Shown: positions 25,380 through 34,368 of the stretch, piece after piece | Layout: each line of letters starts with the position of its first letter | How positions within the stretch are numbered: position 1 is the first letter of the stretch | NCBI GenBank assembly: GCA_965145485.1 | Contig: CBCTCU010000024.1 | Coordinates: forward strand, 1-44,101 | DNA from: CABQCM01 sp965145485 | GTDB lineage: Bacteria; Bacillota; Clostridia; Oscillospirales; Acutalibacteraceae | Length of the DNA: 44,101 bases | Direction: 5' to 3' | The notes under the pieces: generated by a model | Database searches by the model: none | What the model was told of the DNA's origin: nothing | Seen by the model: the letters and a program-made list of their open reading frames with translations, nothing else | Program-made: the position numbers and the translations under genes

Positions 25380-26195
25380 TTAGCCTTCGTACTCGACGAT
25401 CTCCGCCGACTCAATCACGACATCCTCGATCGGCTTGTCGGTGGCGTCAACTTCGACGGCCGCGATGGCGTCCACCACGTCCATCCCGTCGAACACCTGG
25501 CCGAATACGGTATGGCCGGCGTCATCCACCCGGTAGCCTCCGTCGAGATAGGCTGCCCCGCCGTATTGGGTGTACAGATCGCGCACCTGCTGCGGCACGG
25601 CGTCGACGTCGTAACCGAGCTGCGCCTTATACAAAGCTTTATTCGCCTCGTACGCATCCCATCCCTCAAAGGCATCCGCACCGGCCTGCACGATAAAGAA
25701 CTGGCTTCCATTCGTGTCCGGCCCGGCATTGGCCATCGACAGCGCGCCGCGCAGGTTGAGCAGATTCGCATTAAATTCATCCTCAAAGGACTCGCCCCAA
25801 ATGCTCTCGCCACCCCTACCGGTGCCGGTAGGATCGCCGCCCTGGATCATAAAGTCGTCGATGACCCGGTGAAAGGTAATCCCGTTGTAATAGCCCTCGT
25901 TGATCAGGCCCTCAAAATTCTCCACCGCCTTTGGCGCGGCATCGGGGAACAGGCGGATGCGAATGTCCCCCATCGAGGTGTGAAGCACCGCGATCTTTTC
26001 CCCGGCCGCGGGAAGGTCAAGCTGATACCCCGGCGCCAGATCGGCCGTGGTATCCGCATCCGCTCCCGTACCCGAGTTGGAGCTTCCCGCCGAGTTGCGC
26101 TGACAGCCCCCCATTCCCAGCGTGAGCAGCAGTACGGCGGCCAGCAATGCCGACCGAACCTGCCGGTGACGGGCGTTTTTCTTATAAGAATTCAT
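25380..26195 (-). CDS. Peptidyl-prolyl isomerase, cyclophilin-type lipoprotein
   Basis: The protein has 271 residues. The ATG at 26195 has AAGGAAG nine bases upstream. A signal ends in the lipobox GMGGC (residues ~27-31), so it is probably tethered outside the membrane. A Gly/Ser/Asp-rich linker follows. Residues ~70-265 are a cyclophilin: ITFHRVIDDFMIQGGDPTGTG, GALSMANAG, NGSQFFIV, and HTVFGQVFDG, with the catalytic Arg in FHRV. An insertion of ~45 residues, WDAYEANKALYKAQLGYDVD onward, is usual in the Clostridial secreted type. It likely folds secreted proteins. It could assist the large exported dockerin proteins, but that is only context. Confidence 0.95.
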   Translation of the reverse strand: MNSYKKNARHRQVRSALLAAVLLLTLGMGGCQRNSAGSSNSGTGADADTTADLAPGYQLDLPAAGEKIAVLHTSMGDIRIRLFPDAAPKAVENFEGLINEGYYNGITFHRVIDDFMIQGGDPTGTGRGGESIWGESFEDEFNANLLNLRGALSMANAGPDTNGSQFFIVQAGADAFEGWDAYEANKALYKAQLGYDVDAVPQQVRDLYTQYGGAAYLDGGYRVDDAGHTVFGQVFDGMDVVDAIAAVEVDATDKPIEDVVIESAEIVEYEG

Positions 26196-26215
26196 GTTAC
26201 GACACTTCCTTTTCC

Positions 26216-27142
26216 TTATATTGTACCCATTTTGCGTTGGATAACCCCCGGCTTCCTGGTTTCGATATTCAGCACCATATAACATCCCCAGGGTACCGGG
26301 CGGCAGACCAGCGGCTCATAGCCTCTACGAACCAGCCGGCGGGCGCTGGCAACCGCCTCATTCTCGCGGGCAAAGAGGCCGTAATACGTCGGCCCGCTGC
26401 CCGACAGCGAACAGCCCAGCGCTCCGTCCTTTTCCAGCAGCGCTTTGATCTTTTCGCATTTTTCCCGATTGGCCACCTTGTCAAAGGCGTTGCCCAGCGC
26501 GCCGGCTACCAGCGGCAGCTCCCCTCGCTCCAGCGCGGAGAGCATGCGAGGCGTTGCTTCGGCGGGCTTGCTGGCGTGGCTGTCATAGCGGGCGTACATC
26601 GCGCCGGTGGAATCCTTCTTACCCGCCTGCACGAGAACCAGATGGCAGTCGGGCATGGGGGCGAGGGCGCGAAGCTGTTCCCCAAATCCCTCGGCCAGCA
26701 TGGTGCCCCCCAGCAGGCAAAAGGGGACGTCGGCCCCCACCGACGCGCCCGTCTCGAGCAGCTGGTCGATCGACAACGGGCTTTCAAACCATTGGTTCAG
26801 CCCAAACAGGGTCGCCGCCGCGTCGGCGCTGCCCCCGCCCAGGCCGGCCGCGACGGGGATTTTTTTAACCACCTTCAGCCGGATTCCCTCGGGCGACAGG
26901 CCGGCCGCGGAAAAAAAGGCCATGGCGGCACGATGGACAATATTATCCTCCCCTTGCGGGAGGTATTTGGGGCAGTCCACCTCGACGGCGCCCTCGGCAC
27001 GCGATAAAATGACACGGTCGCAAAGCGAAAGGGACTGCAGCACCATGCGCACCGCATGGTATCCCCCCGGCAGCATCCCATCGATATCAAGAGTCAGATT
27101 CAGCTTGGCGGGAGCGACCACCGTCAACTGTTTGCGTGGCAT
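26216..27142 (-). CDS. ispE: 4-diphosphocytidyl-2-C-methyl-D-erythritol kinase
   Basis: The protein has 308 residues. The ATG at 27142 follows GGAGGAAACGCA and overlaps the aminotransferase 3' end by 19 bases, which suggests translational coupling. It is a GHMP kinase: VVAPAKLNLTLDI at the start, PVAAGLGGGSADAAATL as the ATP loop, and SLSGSGPTYYGLF near the end. It phosphorylates CDP-methylerythritol in the MEP isoprenoid pathway. The length is typical. The coupling with an aminotransferase has no obvious metabolic meaning. Confidence 0.96.
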   Translation of the reverse strand: MPRKQLTVVAPAKLNLTLDIDGMLPGGYHAVRMVLQSLSLCDRVILSRAEGAVEVDCPKYLPQGEDNIVHRAAMAFFSAAGLSPEGIRLKVVKKIPVAAGLGGGSADAAATLFGLNQWFESPLSIDQLLETGASVGADVPFCLLGGTMLAEGFGEQLRALAPMPDCHLVLVQAGKKDSTGAMYARYDSHASKPAEATPRMLSALERGELPLVAGALGNAFDKVANREKCEKIKALLEKDGALGCSLSGSGPTYYGLFARENEAVASARRLVRRGYEPLVCRPVPWGCYMVLNIETRKPGVIQRKMGTI

Positions 27143-28347
27143 TGCGTTTCCTCCATCCCGGACAAGATCGGTTTCTCTTTCTCGCAGTCCTCCAAAAAGG
27201 CCCGGATGCGCCCCAGCGCCTCGCGCAGGTGGCCCAGCGAATAGCAATAGGAGACCCGGATAAAGCCCTCCCCGCATTCGCCGAAAGCAGTCCCGGGGAC
27301 GACCGCGACCTTTTGTGCATACAGCAGCCGCTCGCAAAACTCATCCGAGCTCAGCCCGGAGGAACGGATGCAGGGGAAGACATAAAACGCCCCCGCCGGC
27401 TCAAAGCAGCTCAAGCCGATCTCCCGCAGGCCGCTGACCACAAAATGCCGGCGCGCATCGTACTGCCGGCGCATGTTGGCAATATCCTCATCCCCGTCGC
27501 GCAGCGCGCTGATGGCGGCATACTGCGAGGTGGTGGGCGCGCTCATGATGGCGAACTGATGGATTTTGGTCATCTGGGAGATGACCGGCGCCGGCCCGCA
27601 GGCATAGCCCAAGCGCCACCCGGTCATGGAATAGCATTTGGAAAAGCCGTTGACCACCACCGTCCGCTCCGCCATGCCGTCGATGGAGGCGATGGAAACA
27701 TGCCCCTGCTCCCCATAGGTCAGCTCGGCATAAATCTCATCCGACAAAATAAAAATATTCGTCCCGCGCAGGACCTCGGCAATGGCCTCCAGATCGGACC
27801 GCCGCATCACCGCGCCGGTAGGATTGTTGGGATAGGGCAGGATCAAAACCTTGGTCTTATCGGTAATCTTTGACCGCAGGCCCTCCGGGGTCAGGCGGAA
27901 ATCATCCTTTTCATAAGTCTGCAGCGTAACCGGAACCCCGCCGCACAATTGGACGATGGGATTATAGCACACAAAGGAGGGCTCGGGAACGAGCACCTCG
28001 TCGCCCGGGGACACCAGCGCGCGCAGGCAGCCGTCAATAGCCTCGCTCCCCCCCACGGTCACAAGGATTTCATCGTGGGGATCGTAGCGCAGGCCATAGC
28101 GCCGCTGCATGAATTTAGCCAGCTCCTGCCTGAGCTCCATCAGCCCCCAATTGGAGGTGTAGCGGGTTTTCCCAGCCTCCAGAGAGGCGATGCCGGCCTG
28201 GCGGATGTGCCAGGGGGTAGCAAAATCCGGCTCTCCAACGCCAAGGGAGATAACCCCCTCCATCGAGTCGGCTATGTCAAAATATTTGCGGATCCCCGAC
28301 GGCTTGATCGCGCGCACGGTCGGGCTCAGCAACGTATCGTAGTTCAT
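27124..28347 (-). CDS. Class I/II pyridoxal-phosphate aminotransferase
   Basis: The protein has 407 residues. The ATG at 28347 shares one base with the stop of the Lrp gene (TGATG), so the two are translationally coupled. Family features include SLGVGEPDFATP, LPYPNNPTGAVM, ILSDEIYAELTYG, the PLP lysine in NGFSKCYSMTGWRLGYA, and the C-terminal substrate arginine in EGFIRVSYC. It resembles aspartate or aromatic aminotransferases of subgroup I-gamma. The substrate is not clear from sequence. The Lrp/AsnC partner suggests control by an amino acid. Confidence 0.92.
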   Translation of the reverse strand: MNYDTLLSPTVRAIKPSGIRKYFDIADSMEGVISLGVGEPDFATPWHIRQAGIASLEAGKTRYTSNWGLMELRQELAKFMQRRYGLRYDPHDEILVTVGGSEAIDGCLRALVSPGDEVLVPEPSFVCYNPIVQLCGGVPVTLQTYEKDDFRLTPEGLRSKITDKTKVLILPYPNNPTGAVMRRSDLEAIAEVLRGTNIFILSDEIYAELTYGEQGHVSIASIDGMAERTVVVNGFSKCYSMTGWRLGYACGPAPVISQMTKIHQFAIMSAPTTSQYAAISALRDGDEDIANMRRQYDARRHFVVSGLREIGLSCFEPAGAFYVFPCIRSSGLSSDEFCERLLYAQKVAVVPGTAFGECGEGFIRVSYCYSLGHLREALGRIRAFLEDCEKEKPILSGMEETQCHANS

Positions 28348-28829
28348 CAAAACGAGAAGATCCCCCTATCGTCGTCTTTCTCCCCGACCAGGGCGACCCC
28401 CATGTCCTTATAGCGGCGAAGCACGAAATGCGTGGCGGTCGAGAGCACGTGCTCGAGCGGCGACAGCCGTTTGGCCACAAACATCGCCACCTGCTGGAAA
28501 GTGCGCCCCCGCACCATCACGGCAAAATCAAATCCGCCGGACATCAGATAAATACTCTCGACCTCGTCAAAGCCCATAATCCGCTTGGCGATGGTCTCAA
28601 ACCCTTCGTCAGGCTGCGGCGTGACGCGAATCTCAATGAGGGCGGTGATAAGGTTGGAATCGGTCTTTTCCCAGTTGACCAACGGCTTATAACCGCAGAT
28701 AACCCCCTCCTTCTCCAGTTCCCGCACGCGGGCCTCCACCTGCTGCTCCGGCAGGCCGAGCATGGCGGCCAGCTCGGCATTGGTGTAGCGGGCGTTATCG
28801 TTGAGCAACTCCAAAAGCTTATCGGTCAT
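28347..28829 (-). CDS. Lrp/AsnC-family regulator
   Basis: The protein has 160 residues. The start at 28829 follows AAAGGATG. Residues ~1-55 hold the winged helix-turn-helix (LLELLNDNARYTNAELAAMLGLPEQQVEARVRELEKEGVI region). Residues ~65-145 form the RAM/AsnC ligand domain, with ALIEIRVTP and YLMSGGFDFAVMVRG. Lrp proteins respond to amino acids as octamers. The one-base overlap with the aminotransferase gene implies that the regulator and enzyme are made together. Confidence 0.93.
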   Translation of the reverse strand: MTDKLLELLNDNARYTNAELAAMLGLPEQQVEARVRELEKEGVICGYKPLVNWEKTDSNLITALIEIRVTPQPDEGFETIAKRIMGFDEVESIYLMSGGFDFAVMVRGRTFQQVAMFVAKRLSPLEHVLSTATHFVLRRYKDMGVALVGEKDDDRGIFSF

Positions 28830-28853
28830 GCGATATCATCCTTTCCTAACGTG

Positions 28854-29666
28854 CTATTCAATCGGCACGGGCATAGGCTCCCGGTGCTGATACAAGGATA
28901 CGTACCGGAATCCGGCCTGCAGGGCGATTTGCAGCCCATCCTCGATGTTTGCTCCCACGTCCTCACAGCAGTGAGCGTCCGCCCCGACGGTGATATACTC
29001 GCCCCCCAGCTCTCGAAATCTCCGGACGATCTCAAGATGGGGCAGCGCCTTGCCATAGGGCTGACGCAGGCCGGAAGTGTTGATTTCGAGCGCTTTACCA
29101 TTCGAAGCGAGCGTCTTTAAAATCTCGTCGATAGGCTCGCTCCATTGTTTGAGGTCGATGTCAATATGCTCGACGCCAACGATATACCGAAGCGGATAAG
29201 TCAAATGCGCCAGGCTGTCGAACCGGTTCCACCGGACCAGTTCGTAAATCTCATGAAAATACCGGTCAAGCAGCTCACGGGGATCCTTCTGTGTGTAATC
29301 GACCTTCCAAAAATCGGCTTCCCCCTGCACGTTGTGAAGACTGCCGATGACAAAATCGTAAGAGTTGGCCGCCAGCGCGTCCTCGGCAGCCTCTAGATTT
29401 TGCAATGCCTGCCCCAACTCCATCCCTGCCAGCACAACCAGCGAGCCACGAAACGACGCCCGCGCCTTGACCGATTCAAAAAAACTTTGGCGAATGGCCC
29501 GGTCGAACCGATCGGTTTTATACCGGTTGCACTCACAGTGGTCGGTAATCGCCACAGCGCGCAGGCCGCGCCGCTGGGCGTACTCGCACATCAGGATGAC
29601 CGAATGCTGCGCGTCGTCGGAATTGTCGGTATGCATATGTAAATCCACTCGATTTTTCAATGGCAT
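28854..29666 (-). CDS. PHP-domain phosphatase, histidinol-phosphatase type
   Basis: The protein has 270 residues. The ATG at 29666 follows AGGAGTGACGCCA. Motifs of the PHP metal site are present: VDLHMHTDNSDD, ITDHCECNRY, GMELGQ, IGSLHNVQGEADFW, LAHLTYPLRY, and GADAHCCEDVG. These bind a trinuclear metal cluster. The closest named group is HisK/HisJ histidinol phosphatase, but no other his gene is present, so it might act on another phosphoester. It starts the run of minus-strand genes that continues through lrp and ispE. Confidence 0.88.
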   Translation of the reverse strand: MPLKNRVDLHMHTDNSDDAQHSVILMCEYAQRRGLRAVAITDHCECNRYKTDRFDRAIRQSFFESVKARASFRGSLVVLAGMELGQALQNLEAAEDALAANSYDFVIGSLHNVQGEADFWKVDYTQKDPRELLDRYFHEIYELVRWNRFDSLAHLTYPLRYIVGVEHIDIDLKQWSEPIDEILKTLASNGKALEINTSGLRQPYGKALPHLEIVRRFRELGGEYITVGADAHCCEDVGANIEDGLQIALQAGFRYVSLYQHREPMPVPIE

Positions 29667-29792
29667 TGGCGTCACTCCTGTTTTGCCGGCCGGGTGTAGC
29701 TATGGGATCCTACCCGGTAAGACGAAAAACTATAAACAAATATATGATACCACAAACCGGGGGAAATTCCTAGCCTATTTTTAAATGGCCGC

Positions 29793-30314
29793 TCAATCGA
29801 TGTATTCCACCACGTCATCCCGTTTGTCAACCGCGGCGACAGGGGCGGACGGATACCCCAAAGCGGCCATGCCCAAAACGATGTGATTGGAGGGCAGATG
29901 CATTCTGTCTAACACCGCTCGTATGGCGGGCACATCGCAGTTGCCCTTGAGCTGGTTGATCCATACCGAGCCAACCCCCAACGAGTGCGCTGCCAGAAAA
30001 ATATTTTCCAAAGCGCAGGCGCAGTCCTCGGTCCCGTGAGGATTCTCCCGTTCGTTGGAAGCCAAGATCAGCGCCGTTGCGCCGTAAAAGTTATAGTCGC
30101 TCCCCCGATGGAGGTGAGCGGAAATAGCAGCCGCCAGATCACGCAGGCATTCTGGATTGCTGACTACCGTGAACTTCCAGGTCTGCCGATTCATCGCGCT
30201 GGGAGCATATCGCGCGGCATCTGCCAGCTGTTTTAAAATGTCCTTCTCAATCTTCTGCGCGGTAAACGACCGCACGCTTCTTCGGGTTAAAATCGCCTGC
30301 AGTACTTCATTCAT
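29793..30314 (-). CDS. Nitroreductase-family FMN oxidoreductase
   Basis: The protein has 173 residues. The ATG at 30314 follows AAAGGATGGTTGTC. Visible features are TRRSVRSF at the N-terminus (FMN phosphate contacts), DAARYAPSAMNRQTWKF, and LGVGSVWINQL, with VLGMAALGYP near the end. Members use NAD(P)H to reduce nitro-compounds, quinones or flavins. It is a short, one-domain form and probably dimeric. No linked partner is visible. Confidence 0.93.
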   Translation of the reverse strand: MNEVLQAILTRRSVRSFTAQKIEKDILKQLADAARYAPSAMNRQTWKFTVVSNPECLRDLAAAISAHLHRGSDYNFYGATALILASNERENPHGTEDCACALENIFLAAHSLGVGSVWINQLKGNCDVPAIRAVLDRMHLPSNHIVLGMAALGYPSAPVAAVDKRDDVVEYID

Positions 30315-31033
30315 GACAACCATCCTTTCCTATGCCTTATCGGGCGCATACGCCCGCTCGGTACATGCCTCCAGCAGCCTATCGGAGGGTTAATACAGCC
30401 TTACGCGCCCAACCGGTAGCCACGGAATGACGCGTAAGAGACGAGTACGCCCCCAGTTTTATCCTATAAAAGCATTATCCCCTATGCGGCCATACTGCCT
30501 CGGGAAATTTCCCGGCGGCGTGGCGCAAAGCGAATGCACGTACCGTAATCCTATCCGCACAGCCGCCAGGAACATACGGTGTACCCAGCGGCATTCTAAC
30601 ATGGCCGCAGGCCGGTGAGAAAAGCCAGAATACAACGGCCGTTTGCGGCTATGCTACCATGAACGCAAAGCATGAGTGATATCTTACGCGCATGGCCTCC
30701 GGCCCGTGCTCAAAATCAATGTATTATAGCCGTCTGCGGCTATTATACCACATAAAACGAACAAAAAGTGAATCAAATGAAAATAGATCCATATTTTTAC
30801 TTTCCCCTGATACTTTATGGCTGGGCAGGACGCGGCAAGGAGGTTGTTATGAATGGGACGATAAAAGGTCGGCATTGCATTCAGCCCGCCCTGAAATCCA
30901 TAAATCTTACCAAATTTCATATTGATTTGTGAGTGTTTGTGTTATATAATGTTCAATACAGGCGATGGGACATGGATGCAATTAGCCTGTTTGACAAAGT
31001 TCTCGCAATATCGTTCGGAAAGGGGAATTTCAC
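30315..31033. other. Long gene-free stretch with repeats, upstream of the dockerin esterase
   Basis: No protein gene is supported over ~720 bases. It holds a perfect palindrome CGGGAAATTTCCCG (30501-30514), and GGCGGC (30514-30519) opposite GCCGCC (~30562-30567), which could close an RNA structure. It also holds two near-identical 22-base direct repeats (30638-30659 and 30729-30750, about 19 of 22 identical), each containing GCCGT and GCGGCTAT. No riboswitch class I know fits. The esterase promoter lies at its right end. Confidence 0.5.
30922..30950 (+). promoter_or_regulatory. Promoter of the dockerin esterase
   Basis: TTGATT (30922-30927), 17 bases, TATAAT (30945-30950), ~80 bases before the start codon. 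Confidence 0.75.
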
Positions 31034-32074
31034 ATGCCAAACCGTAGGTTTCGCCGGCTATGGTCTGTTTTGCTTGCTACGACCGTCATTCTCGGGATGG
31101 CTTCCATTCGCGTTCAGGGATCGATTCAGGATGACAAGCTGCTGTTGAAAAGCTTCGACGCGGCAAATGGCGTTACGCTTCCGTACCGGCTGTATGTCCC
31201 CGAAACCATCGCAATGGACCAGCCGCTGCCGGTGCTCCTTTTTCTGCATGGGGCCGGTGAGAGGGGGAACGATAACAGCCTGCCGCTGATAACCGACTGC
31301 GAGCTGCTCAACCGCATCATGAATGAGCCCGACCGCTATCCCTGCATCCTTGTCATACCGCAGTGCGCGCAGGACGCCCAGTGGGTGGACACCCCATGGA
31401 GCGAGGGAAACTATTCGGTGGACGAGATTCCCATGAGTCGCTATTTAACAGCCGTAAAAGAACTGCTCGCCTCACTCGAAGAGGAATATCCCATCGATCC
31501 CGGCCGCCGGTACATCACCGGGCTTTCCATGGGAGGGTTTGGCACCTGGGATATGATCATGCGTTACCCGCGGACCTTTGCAGCGGCCATTCCCATTTGC
31601 GGCGGGGGCGATCCGACCCAGGCGCCCCGGCTGTTGGATATCGCCATTCGCACCTATCATGGAAGCGCCGACGCGGCCGTGCCAGTAGCAGGCACACGAA
31701 CCATGGCGGCCGCGATGGAGCTTTACGACGCGCCTTTGTTTGCCTACACCGAGATTGCCGGAGCAGACCATGGCATCTGGGGCGATATCTATCGCAGCGA
31801 GGAAACGGCCGAGTGGCTCTTTGCTCAGCGGCGCGACGAGTCGCTGTTGTTCTGGGGCGATCCCGACCAGGATAATCGCGTGACGGCTAACGACGCCCTG
31901 CTCGCGCTGCAGCATTCGGTCGGGCTCACTGCGCTCCGGTACGAAGACGCCGACGTTGCCGACGTCAATATGGACGGCCAGATCAATGCCTCCGACGCCC
32001 TCTGGATGCTACAGCATTCGGTGGGGCTGGTAGACCACTTTCCCGCGCAGGAGGAGCCGGTTCAGCGGACATAA
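31034..32074 (+). CDS. Secreted alpha/beta-hydrolase esterase with C-terminal dockerin
   Basis: The protein has 346 residues. The ATG at 31034 follows AAAGGGGAATTTCAC. It starts with a signal peptide (RRLWSVLLATTVILGMA, cleavage likely after VQG). Residues ~40-260 are an alpha/beta hydrolase: LPVLLFLHGAGERG (oxyanion region), nucleophile Ser in ITGLSMGGFGTW, Asp in YHGSADAAVPV, and His in GADHGIWG. This is the layout of esterase-D or feruloyl/acetyl xylan esterase-like enzymes (CE1-type). Residues ~275-340 are a dockerin: GDPDQDNRVTANDALLALQ and ADVNMDGQINASDALWMLQ. The order (dockerin last) is the reverse of the three other dockerin proteins here. Likely role: removing ester decorations from plant polysaccharide while docked. 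It is monocistronic with two terminators behind. Confidence 0.9.
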   Translation: MPNRRFRRLWSVLLATTVILGMASIRVQGSIQDDKLLLKSFDAANGVTLPYRLYVPETIAMDQPLPVLLFLHGAGERGNDNSLPLITDCELLNRIMNEPDRYPCILVIPQCAQDAQWVDTPWSEGNYSVDEIPMSRYLTAVKELLASLEEEYPIDPGRRYITGLSMGGFGTWDMIMRYPRTFAAAIPICGGGDPTQAPRLLDIAIRTYHGSADAAVPVAGTRTMAAAMELYDAPLFAYTEIAGADHGIWGDIYRSEETAEWLFAQRRDESLLFWGDPDQDNRVTANDALLALQHSVGLTALRYEDADVADVNMDGQINASDALWMLQHSVGLVDHFPAQEEPVQRT

Positions 32075-32154
32075 CCTCACCGATCGTGAAGCAGTTAAGA
32101 AGCGCCCCGATTGGAACGTCCCGCACAAATCGCCTACCGGATGCAAGAGGCAAC

Positions 32155-32188
32155 AAAAAAGGCCGGATGCAAAAGCATCTGGCCTTTT
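32155..32188. terminator. Bidirectional terminator between esterase and lyxose isomerase genes
   Basis: AAAAAAGGCCGGATGC and GCATCTGGCCTTTT form a stem with an AAAA loop. A- and T-runs on both sides suit both convergent genes. Confidence 0.9.
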
Positions 32189-32206
32189 GATTATGCTTAA
32201 CATGGT

Positions 32207-32246
32207 GGAAAGCCAGCGTCTTTCAGGCGCTGGCTTTCCTTCTTAT
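32207..32246 (+). terminator. Second hairpin terminator after the esterase gene
   Basis: GGAAAGCCAGCG (32207-32218) pairs perfectly with CGCTGGCTTTCC (32228-32239) and is followed by TTCTT. Two terminators in series imply tight insulation. Confidence 0.8.
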
Positions 32247-32299
32247 ACCCTTTGAGGGCTCCTTCATGCCATTCGTTTATGGGCGGTCCTGCCTTCGTC

Positions 32300-33004
32300 T
32301 TAATCCTTGGCGGGAGGATATTCGTTGCCCAGAAGATACTTTGCAGGCTCATCCTCGTCGATAGCCGGGAACCGGCCGGTTGGGGCAAAGAACCGGTTAT
32401 CGGTGGTATCGTCGTTGCACTGGGACACCTCGCCCACAAGCACAGGGCCGTGCCCCTCCTCGCCCCAGAAGGAATGGTAGAGATACTTGGTATTGGTCAG
32501 GCTCTGGCCGGGCTCAAGGCGGATAACCGTACCGGCGGGCACGGTATAATGCCGGCCATCGACCTGGATTTCAACATCCTGATCCGAGAAGCAGGGGGTG
32601 TCGGCCATCTCCCGGTCGCTGTCCGCCGCCTGGTATACCTTAATCAGCAGGTTTCCGCCCCCGCGGTTGATGATATCCTCCTGCTTATACCAGTGGTAAT
32701 GATAGGGCGTCACCTGATTTTCCTGAACAATCATGATTTTTTCGGCATATACCTTATGATCGTCCGGATTCTTCAGGTTGCCGTTGCGCAGGGTAAACAG
32801 GAACAGGCCGATCTTTTCAAAATCGCCGCTGCCAAAGTCGGTAATGTCCCAGCCGAGCATGTTGTTGCGAATTTCGTCATACTCGTGGTTTTTCTCCTTC
32901 CACTCCTCGGGAGTGAAGTAGGCAAAGGGCGGAAGCTTGAATTTATATTCGTTCAAAAATTCAATGGCATTTTCAATGATGGCGTTGATCTGGCTGCGTT
33001 TCAT
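32300..33004 (-). CDS. D-lyxose ketol-isomerase
   Basis: The protein has 234 residues. The ATG at 33004 is chosen because AAGGAG lies 9 bases upstream, while an in-frame ATG at 33013 would sit directly on that site. It is a cupin sugar isomerase: TPYHYHWYKQEDIINRGGGNL carries the H-x-H...E metal ligands, and YLYHSFWGEEG the later His. The family converts D-lyxose to D-xylulose, and D-mannose to D-fructose. It is 36 bases downstream of a PfkB kinase gene, which could phosphorylate the ketose. The pair makes a short sugar-use operon. Confidence 0.93.
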   Translation of the reverse strand: MKRSQINAIIENAIEFLNEYKFKLPPFAYFTPEEWKEKNHEYDEIRNNMLGWDITDFGSGDFEKIGLFLFTLRNGNLKNPDDHKVYAEKIMIVQENQVTPYHYHWYKQEDIINRGGGNLLIKVYQAADSDREMADTPCFSDQDVEIQVDGRHYTVPAGTVIRLEPGQSLTNTKYLYHSFWGEEGHGPVLVGEVSQCNDDTTDNRFFAPTGRFPAIDEDEPAKYLLGNEYPPAKD

Positions 33005-33040
33005 AACATACATCTCCTTCGTGTAAAAATAAGCCGGCGC

Positions 33041-34000
33041 TTAATCCAGCGGCACTTCATCCTGATGCTCTTGCATGAACTTTTCAATTTCGGCCAGGGG
33101 CTTGATGCCGGTGGAAGCGCCCATGGCCATCACGCAGTGAGTGCCCACCGCATTGCCGAGCTGGGCACAGCGCCGAAAGCTGAGATTCTGCGCGAGGCCG
33201 GCCAGGAAACCGGCGCAGAAGGAATCGCCCGCCCCGGTGGTATCCACCGGTTTGACCGACATATAGGTGGGGGCGTAATAACGCTCTTTGCCCGCTTCGC
33301 ATATGTAAGCGCCCTTTTTGCCCGCCTTGATGATGACGTTTTTGACCCCCCTGGAGAAAAAGAAATCGGCGATGGCGTCAATATCGGACACCCCCGCGAT
33401 CTGCTCAGCCTCCTCAATGCTGGGCATGAAGAGATCCAGATAGGGCAGGGCCGGCTCGACCCCCTTGAGCCAACGGCCGGTGGGATCCCAAGCGGTATCC
33501 ATTACGGTGTATTTCCCCATTTGCTGCGCCTTTTGGAACATGCGTGCAGCCGGCTCACCGTCCAGCTTATGCGTCAGCAAAGCGCCGGCCAAAAAGACAA
33601 TGTCGCATTCCTCAATCAGACGGTCGGGAATATCGCTCTCCACCATAGCGGAGGTAGACCCGCCGTTGTACAAAAAGCTGCGCTCCCCCTCCGAGTTGAC
33701 GCAGACAATCGAAGTCGTGGTCTGCACCGCAGGATCTTTATCCACGCCCGAAACATCCACGCCGGTGTTTTTGCAGGTATCGTAGACAAAATTGCCAAAC
33801 AGGTCCTCGCCCAGCTTGCAGCACAAAGCGACCGGCACGCCAAGCTTGGCAAGATCCATCGACGCATTGGAGGCGCAGCCGCCCACAAACATGGACGTCG
33901 AATCGATAAACTGGAGCGCACCCGGCTTGGGAAGATGATCCACCGGCTTAATCATGACGTCGGTGGTAACCGAACCAATACAAAGAACTTTTTTCATCAT
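33041..34000 (-). CDS. PfkB-family carbohydrate kinase
   Basis: The protein has 319 residues. It starts at ATG 34000 after GGGGGGAAAG (the next ATG codon is adjacent and also possible). Features are VLCIGSVTTDVM at the start, the FVGGCASNASMDLAKLG substrate region, and the family signature DTTGAGDSFCAGFLAGL with the catalytic Asp. It is a sugar or nucleoside kinase. With the lyxose isomerase downstream, D-xylulose, D-fructose or a related ketose is the likely substrate. The ribokinase branch is an alternative. It has its own sigma-A promoter. Confidence 0.93.
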   Translation of the reverse strand: MMKKVLCIGSVTTDVMIKPVDHLPKPGALQFIDSTSMFVGGCASNASMDLAKLGVPVALCCKLGEDLFGNFVYDTCKNTGVDVSGVDKDPAVQTTTSIVCVNSEGERSFLYNGGSTSAMVESDIPDRLIEECDIVFLAGALLTHKLDGEPAARMFQKAQQMGKYTVMDTAWDPTGRWLKGVEPALPYLDLFMPSIEEAEQIAGVSDIDAIADFFFSRGVKNVIIKAGKKGAYICEAGKERYYAPTYMSVKPVDTTGAGDSFCAGFLAGLAQNLSFRRCAQLGNAVGTHCVMAMGASTGIKPLAEIEKFMQEHQDEVPLD

Positions 34001-34116
34001 TGACCAAACTTTCCCCCCGGATATTTCGCGGCGGAAAAAACCATCCGGGGCATGGCTCCCGCTGGGTTGAAAAAAGCGGCCATCGCTCTCTCCAATCCAA
34101 AATCAACTATATTCAA

Positions 34117-34144
34117 ATTATATAGCAACAGGGGCAAAAGTCAA
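34117..34144 (-). promoter_or_regulatory. Promoter of the PfkB-lyxose isomerase operon
   Basis: On the minus strand TTGACT (34139-34144), 16 bases, TATAAT (34117-34122). The rest of the 34001-34368 gap shows no gene. Confidence 0.75.
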
Positions 34145-34368
34145 GAGCAGTTTGTGACATTTTGCGCCCAAAAAGCAGCGTCTCGGATGCTGTTTCGGCC
34201 TTACACACGGCTGGTAGCCATCCAGCGCCGCAGCGAAAGCAGGCCGACGGATAATCATGGTTCGCGAGTAATTCGCGCGTTTTAGCCGCAAATGTGCACC
34301 TACTGCAATGCCTCCTCTCTGCCGGCGTGCAGTGTCCCCCACAAAAACTACGCGCCGATATAGCCCCC

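Noticed and set aside
30380..30640. Cobalamin or cyclic-di-GMP riboswitch
   Set aside because: GCAAAGC and GCCGCCAGG looked suggestive, but the rest of either consensus and its spacing are absent.
32252..34003. Plus-strand frame of 583 codons across the lyxose isomerase and PfkB genes
   Set aside because: It spans two genes on the other strand and shows no motif.
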